DNA of 36,416 nt, from assembly GCA_029777945.1 (NCBI GenBank), contig JAKORG010000079.1:1-36416 (forward strand), in the 5' to 3' direction. The translations under genes and the position numbers were made by a program. The DNA is from Deltaproteobacteria bacterium (GTDB lineage: Bacteria > Desulfobacterota > Syntrophorhabdia > Syntrophorhabdales > Syntrophorhabdaceae). The notes below the pieces were generated by a model. The model was not told the origin of the DNA, searched no databases, and worked only from the letters and a program-made list of their open reading frames with translations. Within the stretch, counting starts at the first letter, position 1, and every line of letters starts with the position of its first letter. This document shows positions 8,339 to 16,354 of this stretch, piece after piece.

Positions 8339-9772
8339 ATGACTGCCCGATTGATGATTGCAGCACCGTCAGGCAGATGCGGAAAAACTACCATAACTAC
8401 AGGGATATGTGCATCTTTAAGAAAAAGGGGTCTTATAGTTCAGCCTTTTAAAAAAGGGCCAGACTATATAGACCCCTCATGGCTTACTGCTGCATCAAAA
8501 AGACCCTGCAGGAATCTCGACCTATTTATGATGAAAAAACAGGCAATTTTAGAAACCTTTCACATGGCATCAGAAGATGCGGATATTGCCATTATAGAGG
8601 CGAACATGGGTTTTTATGATGGCATAAAACCTGACGGGAAAGACAGTCCTGCAAGCCTTGCAAGACTCCTTGATACACCTGTTGTATTTGTAGTTAACTG
8701 TTCCCGCATTACAAGAAGTGTGGCAGCCATAATCCAAGGGTTTTTAGGATTTGAGCCAGACAACTGTATAAAAGGGGTCATTCTGAACAATGTTTCAGGT
8801 AAAAGACATGAAAAAAAACTAACAGACAGCATAAAAAAATATTGCAATATCCCTGTCCTTGGCGTTGTGCCTAAATCTCTCTCGTTAAATATAAAAGAGA
8901 GGCATCTTGGGCTTATCCCTTATGGTGAGGACAAAAAAGGGGAAGAGTTAATCGATGATATGGCCCGATTTTTTGAGCAATACATTGATATGGATGGCAT
9001 ATTGTCCATATCAAAAAGCACAGTGTATAAAAAGGATACTAAACCCTTAATAGATACAAAAAAAAAGATAGAGAGAAAACACAATGTAAAGATCGGCATT
9101 TTCTACGATAGGGCCTTCAGCTTCTATTATCCTGAAAATCTTGAAGCCCTTGAGAAAAACGGTGCTGAACTCGTTTATATTAATTCTATGAAGGATACTG
9201 CACTACCTGATATTGACGGTCTTTACATCGGCGGTGGATTTCCAGAATTATACGGGTCAGAGATCATAAAGAACAGGTCTCTTTTAGGGCATGTAAGGAT
9301 AGCCATTGAAAACGGGATGCCTGTTTTTTGTGAGTGTGCAGGACTTATATATTTATGTGATGGAATAAAAACAGATGAAGGTTTTTTTGAAATGGCAAAA
9401 ATCATACCTTCCGTGGTAGAAAAAAAGAAATTACCACAAGGGCATGGATATATGGACGTTGAGGTAATTACAGATACTCCATTTTTTAAAAAAGGGGCAA
9501 GGATAAAGGGCCATGAATTTCATTATACAAGGTTAATAAATGTTAAAAACCTCCATTATGCACTAAAGGTTTTACGGGGCAATGGTATAGATGGATATTA
9601 CGATGGGATATTGTATAAGAACATGTTTGCGTCTTACATGCATATCCACGCTGCAAGTGTTCCCAATTGGGCAAAAAGATTTGTCCGTATTGCTGAAAAA
9701 TATAAAAACAAAAACTGTAACAGGTATATATATTGGATTAACAAAAAGGGGGTGTATTATAATGCCAGATGA
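8339..9772 (+). CDS. dsrN: DsrN, cobyrinate a,c-diamide synthase family amidase
   Basis: This 477-residue protein has the two-domain CobB/CbiA architecture. The N-terminal ATPase domain contains the P-loop APSGRCGKTT (residues 9-18) and KGPDYIDPSWL. The C-terminal class I glutamine amidotransferase domain contains GGGFPELYG, the nucleophile cysteine in FCECAGLIYL near residue 337, and GHEFHYT. The family transfers amide nitrogen from glutamine to corrin carboxylates. The paralogue in dsr operons, DsrN, is thought to amidate sirohaem to the form found in DsrAB. The context, between dsrD and dsrC, favours the DsrN role over cobalamin synthesis. The ribosome site is weak. Its last 11 nt overlap the next gene. 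Confidence 0.88.
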   Translation: MTARLMIAAPSGRCGKTTITTGICASLRKRGLIVQPFKKGPDYIDPSWLTAASKRPCRNLDLFMMKKQAILETFHMASEDADIAIIEANMGFYDGIKPDGKDSPASLARLLDTPVVFVVNCSRITRSVAAIIQGFLGFEPDNCIKGVILNNVSGKRHEKKLTDSIKKYCNIPVLGVVPKSLSLNIKERHLGLIPYGEDKKGEELIDDMARFFEQYIDMDGILSISKSTVYKKDTKPLIDTKKKIERKHNVKIGIFYDRAFSFYYPENLEALEKNGAELVYINSMKDTALPDIDGLYIGGGFPELYGSEIIKNRSLLGHVRIAIENGMPVFCECAGLIYLCDGIKTDEGFFEMAKIIPSVVEKKKLPQGHGYMDVEVITDTPFFKKGARIKGHEFHYTRLINVKNLHYALKVLRGNGIDGYYDGILYKNMFASYMHIHAASVPNWAKRFVRIAEKYKNKNCNRYIYWINKKGVYYNAR

Positions 9773-9962
9773 ACGGGAGATAGTTCAATGTCCTGTATGC
9801 CATACAGAGATAGAAATAGGCTCTCAGGTGGCAAAACTTTACGGTGCAGTAAGGGCAGCTCCAAGGGCTCAAAGTAATTACGAAGGCAAGGATTATTTTT
9901 TCTGCTGTAAGGCATGTAAAAAAAAGTTTGATGAAGATCCAAAAAAATATATCAAAAAATAG
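9762..9962 (+). CDS. Small YHS/TRASH-like metal-binding protein
   Basis: The 66-residue protein starts at ATG 9762 behind the ribosome site AGGGGGTG; a longer in-frame reading from 9591 lies inside dsrN and has no such site. It has CPVC near residue 10 and YFFCCKACKKKFDEDPKKY at the end, the pattern of YHS or TRASH treble-clef domains that bind metal through cysteines. The central part (KLYGAVRAAPRAQSNYEGK) is longer than in minimal YHS domains. Its gene overlaps dsrN by 11 nt and precedes dsrC by 11 nt, so it is translationally embedded in the dsr operon. Possible roles are metal or sulfur sensing, or delivery to DsrAB or DsrC. No specific function is known to me. Confidence 0.75.
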   Translation: MPDEREIVQCPVCHTEIEIGSQVAKLYGAVRAAPRAQSNYEGKDYFFCCKACKKKFDEDPKKYIKK

Positions 9963-9973
9963 GAGGTTAACTG

Positions 9974-10291
9974 ATGGCAAAGACAACACTCGGAGGAATA
10001 GAAATCGAAATTGATGAAGATGGTTTTATTCAGGAACCTGAAAAATGGAATCAGGCAATAGCAGAGGACCTGGCAAAGGTTGAACAGGCATATCCCATGA
10101 CAGAGGAGCACTGGAAGGTAGTGAACTACTTGAGAGATTATTATCTCAAATATGAGATTGCACCGCCCATAAGGATGCTGGTGAAACAGACAGGTTTTGA
10201 TCTGAAAAAGATATACCAGCTTTTTCCATCAGGACCGGCAAAAGGGGCATGCAAAATTGCAGGGCTGCCAAAACCAACAGGCTGCGTATAA
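9974..10291 (+). CDS. dsrC: DsrC, sulfur-carrier protein
   Basis: DsrC is the physiological co-substrate of DsrAB: sulfite reduction leaves a trisulfide bridging its two C-terminal cysteines, which DsrMKJOP then reduces. This 105-residue protein ends with the diagnostic CX10C arm, Cys93 and Cys104 in the block GACKIAGLPKPTGCV, with both cysteines present. That makes it a true DsrC rather than a TusE homologue, which lacks Cys93. The upstream block EDGFIQEPEKWNQAIAEDLA is also typical. The ribosome site AGGAGG lies 7 nt before the ATG. Having dsrC inside the dsrAB cluster is not the usual arrangement in Desulfovibrio, where it is unlinked. Confidence 0.97.
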   Translation: MAKTTLGGIEIEIDEDGFIQEPEKWNQAIAEDLAKVEQAYPMTEEHWKVVNYLRDYYLKYEIAPPIRMLVKQTGFDLKKIYQLFPSGPAKGACKIAGLPKPTGCV

Positions 10292-10304
10292 TTTTTAAGA
10301 GAAT

Positions 10305-11216
10305 GTGAACACTTTTCTCGCTATCCTTACTTATTTTGCCTATTGCTTTATCATAGGGGCTTATACTGTAAAAATTATTAAATATTTGAAGCTCCCTACC
10401 CATCTCAGGTGGGAGCTCTACCCTGTTATACATGAAGAGAAATACGCTTATGGTGGTTCCTATTTTGAAAAAAAGGAATGGTGGAATGAAGAAAAGCAAA
10501 AGCGTTATGCAAAGGGCATTCTTTATCTTCTTAAGGAATATTTCACACTGGGCGATTATTTGACACGCAATGTGCTCTACTGGTTAGGACTATTCCCATG
10601 GCATATCGGTTTTATCCTCATTATTGCATTTCATATTCTCTGTTTTTTTGGTGCTCTTTTCATGGTACTGGGATTTACCATATCTTCAGGTTCACCAGAC
10701 CTGTGGGGAAGAATTTTATTTTATTCAATTCTGATAACAGGTATAGTGAGTTTTATAACAGGAACTGTAGGAAGCATTTTAATTATAATAAATCGTATTA
10801 TTGATAAGAGTTTAAGAACCTATGCTACACCATTAAATTTTTTAATGTACATCTTTACACTCGTGGTCTTTATTAGTGGTCTTTATTCCTGGTATTTTAT
10901 CGATCCTGACATGAAAGAATACAGAGAGTTCTGGAAGGGACTTATCACATTTCATTTTGTAGGTGTTGAAGTAGGAACAATGGTTCATATAATACTCTTT
11001 GATCTTTTCCTCATATACCTACCATTTACTCGTTCACTTCACTATATCACCCGCTTGTTTGCTTTTTTTCTCATCCGCTGGGATGATGAACCAAATAGAA
11101 AGGGCAGTGAACTTGAAAAAAGGCTTATCAAAAATTTGAACCAGAAGGTAGGCTGGCAAGGACCGCATATTGGCGCTGGAAGAAGCTGGAATGAGCTTGC
11201 AAGATATGATAGGTAA
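10305..11216 (+). CDS. DsrM/TmcC-like membrane cytochrome b subunit (second copy)
   Basis: This 303-residue membrane protein has about five hydrophobic segments (near residues 3-21, 98-123, 138-164, 182-204 and 218-244). Histidines in helices 2 and 5 (WHIGFILIIAFH; VEVGTMVH) could ligate haem b, as in the NarI/DsrM/TmcC family of quinone-reactive subunits. It differs clearly from the canonical DsrM at 13327 and lacks its SPVPF..TTVCGQQKSL block. Its stop is 3 nt before the HdrD-like gene, so the two form a membrane-cytoplasm pair like DsrMK or TmcBC. The start is GTG 10305, as the overlapping ATG at 10303 reads immediately into a stop. It follows dsrC by 13 nt. Confidence 0.8.
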   Translation: MNTFLAILTYFAYCFIIGAYTVKIIKYLKLPTHLRWELYPVIHEEKYAYGGSYFEKKEWWNEEKQKRYAKGILYLLKEYFTLGDYLTRNVLYWLGLFPWHIGFILIIAFHILCFFGALFMVLGFTISSGSPDLWGRILFYSILITGIVSFITGTVGSILIIINRIIDKSLRTYATPLNFLMYIFTLVVFISGLYSWYFIDPDMKEYREFWKGLITFHFVGVEVGTMVHIILFDLFLIYLPFTRSLHYITRLFAFFLIRWDDEPNRKGSELEKRLIKNLNQKVGWQGPHIGAGRSWNELARYDR

Positions 11217-11219
11217 GAT

Positions 11220-12815
11220 ATGAAGATAGAGGATATTAGTAAAAATACTGAACAACTTGTAACAATAGAATCAAAGGACCTCATACCCCTTCCTTATCCT
11301 TATGATGACCCAGCGAATGAACCTTTAATGAAAAGATTAACAGATGATCAGAGAATGCGATACGAGGCATCCCTTGATGGTATAATTGCCATAGGCATAC
11401 CAAAACCATCAAGTAAAGAAGAGGAAGAAGTCTTTGTAAAGAAGTTTCTTTCTGGTCTTGAAAAACTCCTTACCCCGGAAAATAATTGGACCTTCCTCCA
11501 GCCACTTTACCACTCCCTTGAATACTGTGTTAAGTGTCAGATATGTAATGACTCGTGTCCTGCATATCTGGCAAGTGGAAAAAAGGAGATTTATCGGCCT
11601 ACATATAGGGCTGAAGTGCTTCGGAGAATAATAAATAAATATATAAAAAAAAGGAATAAACTCCTCTTAAGACTAACAGGCAGTGATATTGACCTGAACT
11701 GGACTCTTGTAGCAAGACTTGGAGAGCTTGCATATCGATGCACATTATGTAGAAAGTGTGCCCAGGTCTGCCCACTTGGTGTGGATAATGGCCTTATAAG
11801 CCATGAGATAAGGAAGATATTCAGTCAGAAGATGGGGATAGCCCCCAAAGAACTCCATGAACTGGGAACTATGCAACAGTTAAAGGCAGGTTCATCAACA
11901 GGCATTACGCCAAAGGCACTTGGAAATATCATAGAATTTATGGAAGAGGAGATAGAGGAGAAGATAGGAAGGAAGATAAAAATACCTGTAGATAAAGAAG
12001 GAGCCGAGATACTATTGATTCATAATGCAGGGGAGTTTGTATCCTGGCCTGAAAATACAGAGGCTTTCGCCATCATTTTTGACATAGCAGGTATTGACTG
12101 GACATTATCAAGTGATCTTGTGGGCTATGATGCAGTTAATTATGGGGTCTGGTATGATGATATACAGCTTGCACGGATTGCGGTGAAACATGCAGAGATA
12201 GTAAAGGCATTAAAGGTCAAAAAGATAAATGTAGGTGAGTGCGGTCATGCCCATAAGGCAATGATTGTTGTTGCAGACCGCATATTGACAGGGGAACTAA
12301 ATATTCCAAGGGAGAGTGCGCTGCCTATTTTAGCAGACATTGTTTTAAACAACAGGATTAAACTTGACCCGGAGAGAAACAATTTTCCTGTAACCCTTCA
12401 TGATCCGTGCAATATGGTAAGGCTCATGGGCATAGTAGAGCCTCAGAGGCAGATATTGAGAAAGATCTGCCCCCAATTCAGAGAGATGGAGCCCAACGGC
12501 GTTGACAATTATTGCTGCGGTGGTGGAAGCGGATTCGCCATCATGCAATCCATGAATTTCCCGGACTGGAGGAGTGCTGTATCGGGCAGGATGAAGTTAA
12601 AACAGATCCTTGAGGTATTCCATGATGTGATAGGCCCTGATGTAAAAAAGTATGTGTGTGCACCATGCTCTAACTGTAAAGGCCAGATAAGGGATCTTTT
12701 CGCATATTACAATGTATTTGAGAGATGCAACATCTTCTACGGTGGTCTTGTTGAACTTATTGTAAATGCCATGGTGGATATAAAAAAACCTTTTATAGAG
12801 TGGGAGTGGAGATAG
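11220..12815 (+). CDS. DsrK/HdrD/TmcB-like iron-sulfur subunit (second copy)
   Basis: This 531-residue cytoplasmic protein has two 4Fe-4S ferredoxin motifs (CVKCQICNDSC at residues 103-113; CTLCRKCAQVC at 174-184) and two CCG-type halves near the C-terminus. The second half is complete: DPCNMVRLMG, CCGGGSG and CAPCSNC, which can hold the non-cubane cluster that reduces disulfides in heterodisulfide reductase. The canonical DsrK at 14373 has CMCAID in place of CAPCSNC. A likely role is oxidation or reduction of thiol/disulfide substrates, DsrC being the obvious candidate given the gene order. It could equally be a TmcB-type subunit lacking its cytochrome partner. An AGG ribosome site lies 6 nt before the ATG. 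Confidence 0.85.
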   Translation: MKIEDISKNTEQLVTIESKDLIPLPYPYDDPANEPLMKRLTDDQRMRYEASLDGIIAIGIPKPSSKEEEEVFVKKFLSGLEKLLTPENNWTFLQPLYHSLEYCVKCQICNDSCPAYLASGKKEIYRPTYRAEVLRRIINKYIKKRNKLLLRLTGSDIDLNWTLVARLGELAYRCTLCRKCAQVCPLGVDNGLISHEIRKIFSQKMGIAPKELHELGTMQQLKAGSSTGITPKALGNIIEFMEEEIEEKIGRKIKIPVDKEGAEILLIHNAGEFVSWPENTEAFAIIFDIAGIDWTLSSDLVGYDAVNYGVWYDDIQLARIAVKHAEIVKALKVKKINVGECGHAHKAMIVVADRILTGELNIPRESALPILADIVLNNRIKLDPERNNFPVTLHDPCNMVRLMGIVEPQRQILRKICPQFREMEPNGVDNYCCGGGSGFAIMQSMNFPDWRSAVSGRMKLKQILEVFHDVIGPDVKKYVCAPCSNCKGQIRDLFAYYNVFERCNIFYGGLVELIVNAMVDIKKPFIEWEWR

Positions 12816-12816
12816 C

Positions 12817-13326
12817 CTGGAACTGAAAATACTGCTAAAAGAAAACAGAGAAAAAATACTTAATACCTGGTTTGAAATGGTGGTTTCTTTTTATCCAAAG
12901 GAAACGATCGATTTTATAACAAATGAAAAGGACAGGTTTTTAAATCCCGTTGGCAGTATCATCAAAGAAGGCATGGCCATTATATATGATGTTATAGTAG
13001 AAGGAAAGGATAAAGATGGTGCATCATCTGCAATAGAAGGTATAATGAAGATAATGGCCATTGAAGATGTTAAGCCATCCACTGCCACATCCTTTGGGTA
13101 TTTTTTAAAAAGGATTTTGATTGAGAGGTGCACTCCATATGTGAAAGACAGCAAATTTTTAGATGAACTTCATGCCTTAAACAATAGAATAGATGAGATT
13201 ACACTTATGGCATTTGATTTTTATATGGGATGTAGAGAACAAATAAACCAAATCAGGATAAAGGAATTAATGTCTGGAAGGGCAGCGGATACTCATAATT
13301 TTTTAAATTTTAAGGTTAATAGGTAA
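12817..13326 (+). CDS. RsbRD N-terminal domain protein, probable CTG start
   Basis: This protein resembles the RsbT co-antagonist RsbRD N-terminal domain, an all-helical globin-fold sensor module. No STAS domain follows, so it is the sensor part alone. The first ATG (12877) would leave 149 residues and delete the first helix. The frame stays open upstream and encodes LELKILLKENREKILNTWFE, the typical opening of this domain. The best start is therefore CTG 12817, placed 1 nt after the stop of the preceding gene with GGAGA 4 nt before it; this gives 169 residues. Small RsbRD-N genes next to dsrM occur, as I recall, in several sulfate reducers; a redox or gas-sensing role is inference. It abuts dsrM without spacing. 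Confidence 0.8.
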   Translation: MELKILLKENREKILNTWFEMVVSFYPKETIDFITNEKDRFLNPVGSIIKEGMAIIYDVIVEGKDKDGASSAIEGIMKIMAIEDVKPSTATSFGYFLKRILIERCTPYVKDSKFLDELHALNNRIDEITLMAFDFYMGCREQINQIRIKELMSGRAADTHNFLNFKVNR

Positions 13327-14328
13327 ATGAAGATTATATTGCCTTTTTTCACTGTGGTACTGATTGCCTGTCTTGTCTATGGAGGAACAAGATACTTAGA
13401 GGGGCATATCCTTTTTGGGATTATTGTTCCTTATATTTGTTTTGCCCTTGCCATAGTCGGTTTTGTTGTAAAGATTGTAAAATGGGCAGTCTCACCAGTG
13501 CCATTTAATATAACCACAGTGTGCGGACAGCAAAAATCTCTTAATTTTTTAAGACACAGCCCCATTGAAAGCCCCGCGTCAAGATGTGGTGTGTTTTTTA
13601 GGATGCTTTTTGAGGTATTATTTTTCCGTTCCCTCTTAAGAAATGAAAAGGTAGAGCTATACGGAAAAGAAAGAAGACTAATCTACGGAAGTGATAGATA
13701 CCTTTGGATTTTTGCCATATTATTTCACTGGTCAATGCTTATAATTTTATTAAGACACCTGAAGTTATTCCTCGAACCCATACCTTACTGGATAATTATG
13801 CTTCAAAATCTTGATGGCATCTTTCAATCACATATACCACCTGTGTATATAAGTAATGTATTGGTTTCTATTGGCCTGGTCTTTCTTTTTTTAAGGAGGT
13901 TGAAAAGAAGGGTCATGTATATCTCTCTGCCATCAGACTTTTTTGTCCTTTTTTTAATAGGTGGGGTGATTCTTTCAGGTATGCTCTTAAGATATGTGTA
14001 TAGGGCAGATATCCTGCTCGTTAAGGCCTTTTTATTTGGTCTTATATATTTAAACCCTGTTCCGTATACTGGTTTTGGCACCATGTTTTACATACATCTT
14101 TGTTTTATAAGTGTTTTGATTGCATATCTACCTTACAGCAAACTCATGCATATGGCAGGGGTTTTTTTAAGCCCCACAAGGAATTTGAGAAATGACAGTC
14201 GTGCAAGAAGACATATAAATCCATGGGATTATCCTGTAAAGGAACATACATATGAAGAGTGGGAGGAAGAATTTAAAGATGCCTTAAAAGAGGCAGATAT
14301 ACCCCTTGACAGTGAAAACAAAGGATAA
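13327..14328 (+). CDS. dsrM: DsrM, membrane cytochrome b subunit of DsrMKJOP
   Basis: DsrM is the quinone-interacting haem b subunit of the sulfite-reduction membrane complex DsrMKJOP. The 333-residue protein has about six hydrophobic segments, the characteristic block SPVPFNITTVCGQQKSL near residue 56, histidines in transmembrane segments (FHWSMLIILLRH; FYIHLCF), and the cytoplasmic tail LSPTRNLRNDSRARRHINPWDYP. These agree with canonical DsrM. The ATG follows directly on the stop codon of the RsbRD-N gene, so translation is probably coupled. It begins the contiguous dsrMKJOP block. Confidence 0.95.
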   Translation: MKIILPFFTVVLIACLVYGGTRYLEGHILFGIIVPYICFALAIVGFVVKIVKWAVSPVPFNITTVCGQQKSLNFLRHSPIESPASRCGVFFRMLFEVLFFRSLLRNEKVELYGKERRLIYGSDRYLWIFAILFHWSMLIILLRHLKLFLEPIPYWIIMLQNLDGIFQSHIPPVYISNVLVSIGLVFLFLRRLKRRVMYISLPSDFFVLFLIGGVILSGMLLRYVYRADILLVKAFLFGLIYLNPVPYTGFGTMFYIHLCFISVLIAYLPYSKLMHMAGVFLSPTRNLRNDSRARRHINPWDYPVKEHTYEEWEEEFKDALKEADIPLDSENKG

Positions 14329-14372
14329 AAAAAGTATTTTAAGTATGTTACTTGATTTTATGGATGGGTAAA

Positions 14373-15980
14373 ATGGAAAAACCGGATGAGATGAAAAAAG
14401 CCATAGACCTCACTCCAAAAAAAGGGGACTGGATGACCCCTGAGGTGGAATTAAAAAAAGGCACATACTGTTACGGAGCGCCCTTAAAACACCAGAAGTA
14501 CCTTGAGCTTCCAAATCAGAGGGAATGGCAACCCCATGATGTTGACTGGAAGCTACCTGAAAACTGGAAGGATATAATACTGGATGGCATGGCAAAACTT
14601 TTAAAGAAAAACCGCGCCTTTAAACTATTCATGGATATATGTGTTCGTTGCGGTGCCTGTGCAGATAAGTGTCATTTTTTTATAGGCTCAGGGGATCCGA
14701 AAAACATGCCCGTTGTCCGAGCAGAACTTTTACGCTCTGTCTACAGGAGATACTTTACCATTCATGGAAGGATACTGGGAAAACTTGCCGGTGCAAGGGA
14801 CCTAACAGTGGATGTCTTAAAGGAGTGGTTCTATTATTTTTATCAGTGCACAGAGTGCAGAAGATGTTCTGTATTTTGTCCTTATGGTATAGATACCTGC
14901 GAGATTACCATGATGGCAAGGGAGCTATTAAATCTTGTAGGGTGTAACATCCAATGGGTTGTTGAGCCTGCATCCAACTGTTTTAGAACAGGCAACCACT
15001 TAGGGGTGCCTCCCCATGCATTCAAAGAGACACTGGGGTTTGCATTAGATGAGATAAGAGACTTAACAGGTATAAATGTAGAGGCGCCTATAAACAAAAA
15101 GGGTGCAGAAGTCCTTTTTATAGCCCCTTCTGCAGATTACTTTGCAAGCCCCCACTGGTATACCCTGCTCGGTTATCTTATGCTTTTTCACGAGATTGGC
15201 CTTGATTATACATGGAGTGCCTATGCATCAGAGGGAGGTAATTTTGGGCTTTTTCATTCAGCAGAGCTTGCAAAGAGGTTAAATGCCAAGATATATGCAG
15301 AGGCAAAAAGGCTTAAGGTAAAATGGATTTTAGGTGGTGAGTGTGGTCATATGTGGCGGGTTATACATCAATATATGGATACATTCAATGGACCTGCAGA
15401 TTTTCTGGAAGTGCCTGTATCGCCTGTTACAGGCACAAAATTTGAGCATGCCAAATCTACAAAAATGATTCATATAGCAGAATTTACAGCAGATTTAATC
15501 AGACACAACAAACTAAACCTCGATAAATCAAGAAATGATAATTGGAAGATAACATTTCACGACTCCTGTAATCCTGCCAGGAGCATGGGGCTTTTAGAAG
15601 AGCCGAGATACATTATAAAAAATACATGCAATCACTTTTACGAGATGCCAGAAAATACCATAAGGGAAAAGACATTCTGCTGTGGCAGCGGGGCAGGTCT
15701 TGGTGCTGATGAAAACCTTGAGATGAGACTCAAAGGAGGTATGCCAAGAGCAATGGCAGTAAAGTATGTGAAAGAAAAATATGGGGTGAACATGCTTGCG
15801 TGCATGTGTGCCATAGACAAGGCTGCATTGCCACCACTTCTTGATTACTGGGTATCAGGTGTTGATGTTTGTGGTGTCCATGAGCTTGTAGGTAATGCCC
15901 TTGTTATGAAGGGTGAAAAAAAGAGGGAGACAAATTTAAGGGGAGAGCCAATAAAAGGGGATAGTAAGGATACGAAATGA
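14373..15980 (+). CDS. dsrK: DsrK, HdrD-like catalytic iron-sulfur subunit of DsrMKJOP
   Basis: DsrK is the cytoplasmic subunit that reacts with the DsrC trisulfide through a special 4Fe-4S centre. It contains two ferredoxin motifs (CVRCGACADKC and CTECRRCSVFC) and two CCG-related regions (GGECGHMW; FHDSCNPARSMG, CCGSGAGLG, then CMCAIDKAALP). The start is placed at ATG 14373 (535 residues), giving MEKPDEMKKAID; a TTG at 14352 would add seven residues with no clear ribosome site. The stop overlaps the dsrJ start in an ATGA. CMCAID replaces the CxxC of a full CCG motif, in contrast to the paralogue at 11220. Confidence 0.95.
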   Translation: MEKPDEMKKAIDLTPKKGDWMTPEVELKKGTYCYGAPLKHQKYLELPNQREWQPHDVDWKLPENWKDIILDGMAKLLKKNRAFKLFMDICVRCGACADKCHFFIGSGDPKNMPVVRAELLRSVYRRYFTIHGRILGKLAGARDLTVDVLKEWFYYFYQCTECRRCSVFCPYGIDTCEITMMARELLNLVGCNIQWVVEPASNCFRTGNHLGVPPHAFKETLGFALDEIRDLTGINVEAPINKKGAEVLFIAPSADYFASPHWYTLLGYLMLFHEIGLDYTWSAYASEGGNFGLFHSAELAKRLNAKIYAEAKRLKVKWILGGECGHMWRVIHQYMDTFNGPADFLEVPVSPVTGTKFEHAKSTKMIHIAEFTADLIRHNKLNLDKSRNDNWKITFHDSCNPARSMGLLEEPRYIIKNTCNHFYEMPENTIREKTFCCGSGAGLGADENLEMRLKGGMPRAMAVKYVKEKYGVNMLACMCAIDKAALPPLLDYWVSGVDVCGVHELVGNALVMKGEKKRETNLRGEPIKGDSKDTK

Positions 15981-16354
15981 AGAAGATTATATTGGGCCTG
16001 ATTTTGTTTCTCTTAGTTGCCTTTTTACCTCTGGGATATAATATCTACACAGGCAAGAAAGCATATATCCCTGTTATTAAGGCCCCTGAAGATAAGAAAG
16101 AATGTGTTGAAAATGTATTTATTATGAGAAAAAGGCATAATATTGTGCTTGAAAAGTGGAGGGATGCATCGGTTAGACATGGTATTAAAAAATATGTGTC
16201 CTTAAACGGCACTTATAAGATTAGCCTAACAGGAACCTGTCTTGGATGCCATTCTGATAAAACGCAGTTCTGTGACAGGTGCCACGATTATGCAGGGGTT
16301 AAACCCAGATGCTGGGATTGCCATAATATTCCAGATAAGGTTGCAGAAAAATGA
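15977..16354 (+). CDS. dsrJ: DsrJ, periplasmic triheme cytochrome c
   Basis: DsrJ is the triheme c-type cytochrome of DsrMKJOP facing the periplasm. The 125-residue protein has an uncleaved-looking N-terminal hydrophobic anchor (residues 4-20) and three CXXCH haem sites: CLGCH at 88-92, CDRCH at 99-103 and CWDCH at 112-116. An additional cysteine, Cys43, lies upstream of the haem sites; DsrJ is known for one haem with unusual His/Cys ligation, for which Cys43 is a candidate. The start overlaps the dsrK stop and the stop overlaps the dsrO start, both as ATGA. Confidence 0.96.
   Translation: MKKIILGLILFLLVAFLPLGYNIYTGKKAYIPVIKAPEDKKECVENVFIMRKRHNIVLEKWRDASVRHGIKKYVSLNGTYKISLTGTCLGCHSDKTQFCDRCHDYAGVKPRCWDCHNIPDKVAEK

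Noticed and set aside
9591-9761. Longer start for the YHS protein
   Set aside because: The extension lies inside dsrN with no ribosome site; ATG 9762 has AGGGGGTG correctly placed and gives a normal N-terminus.
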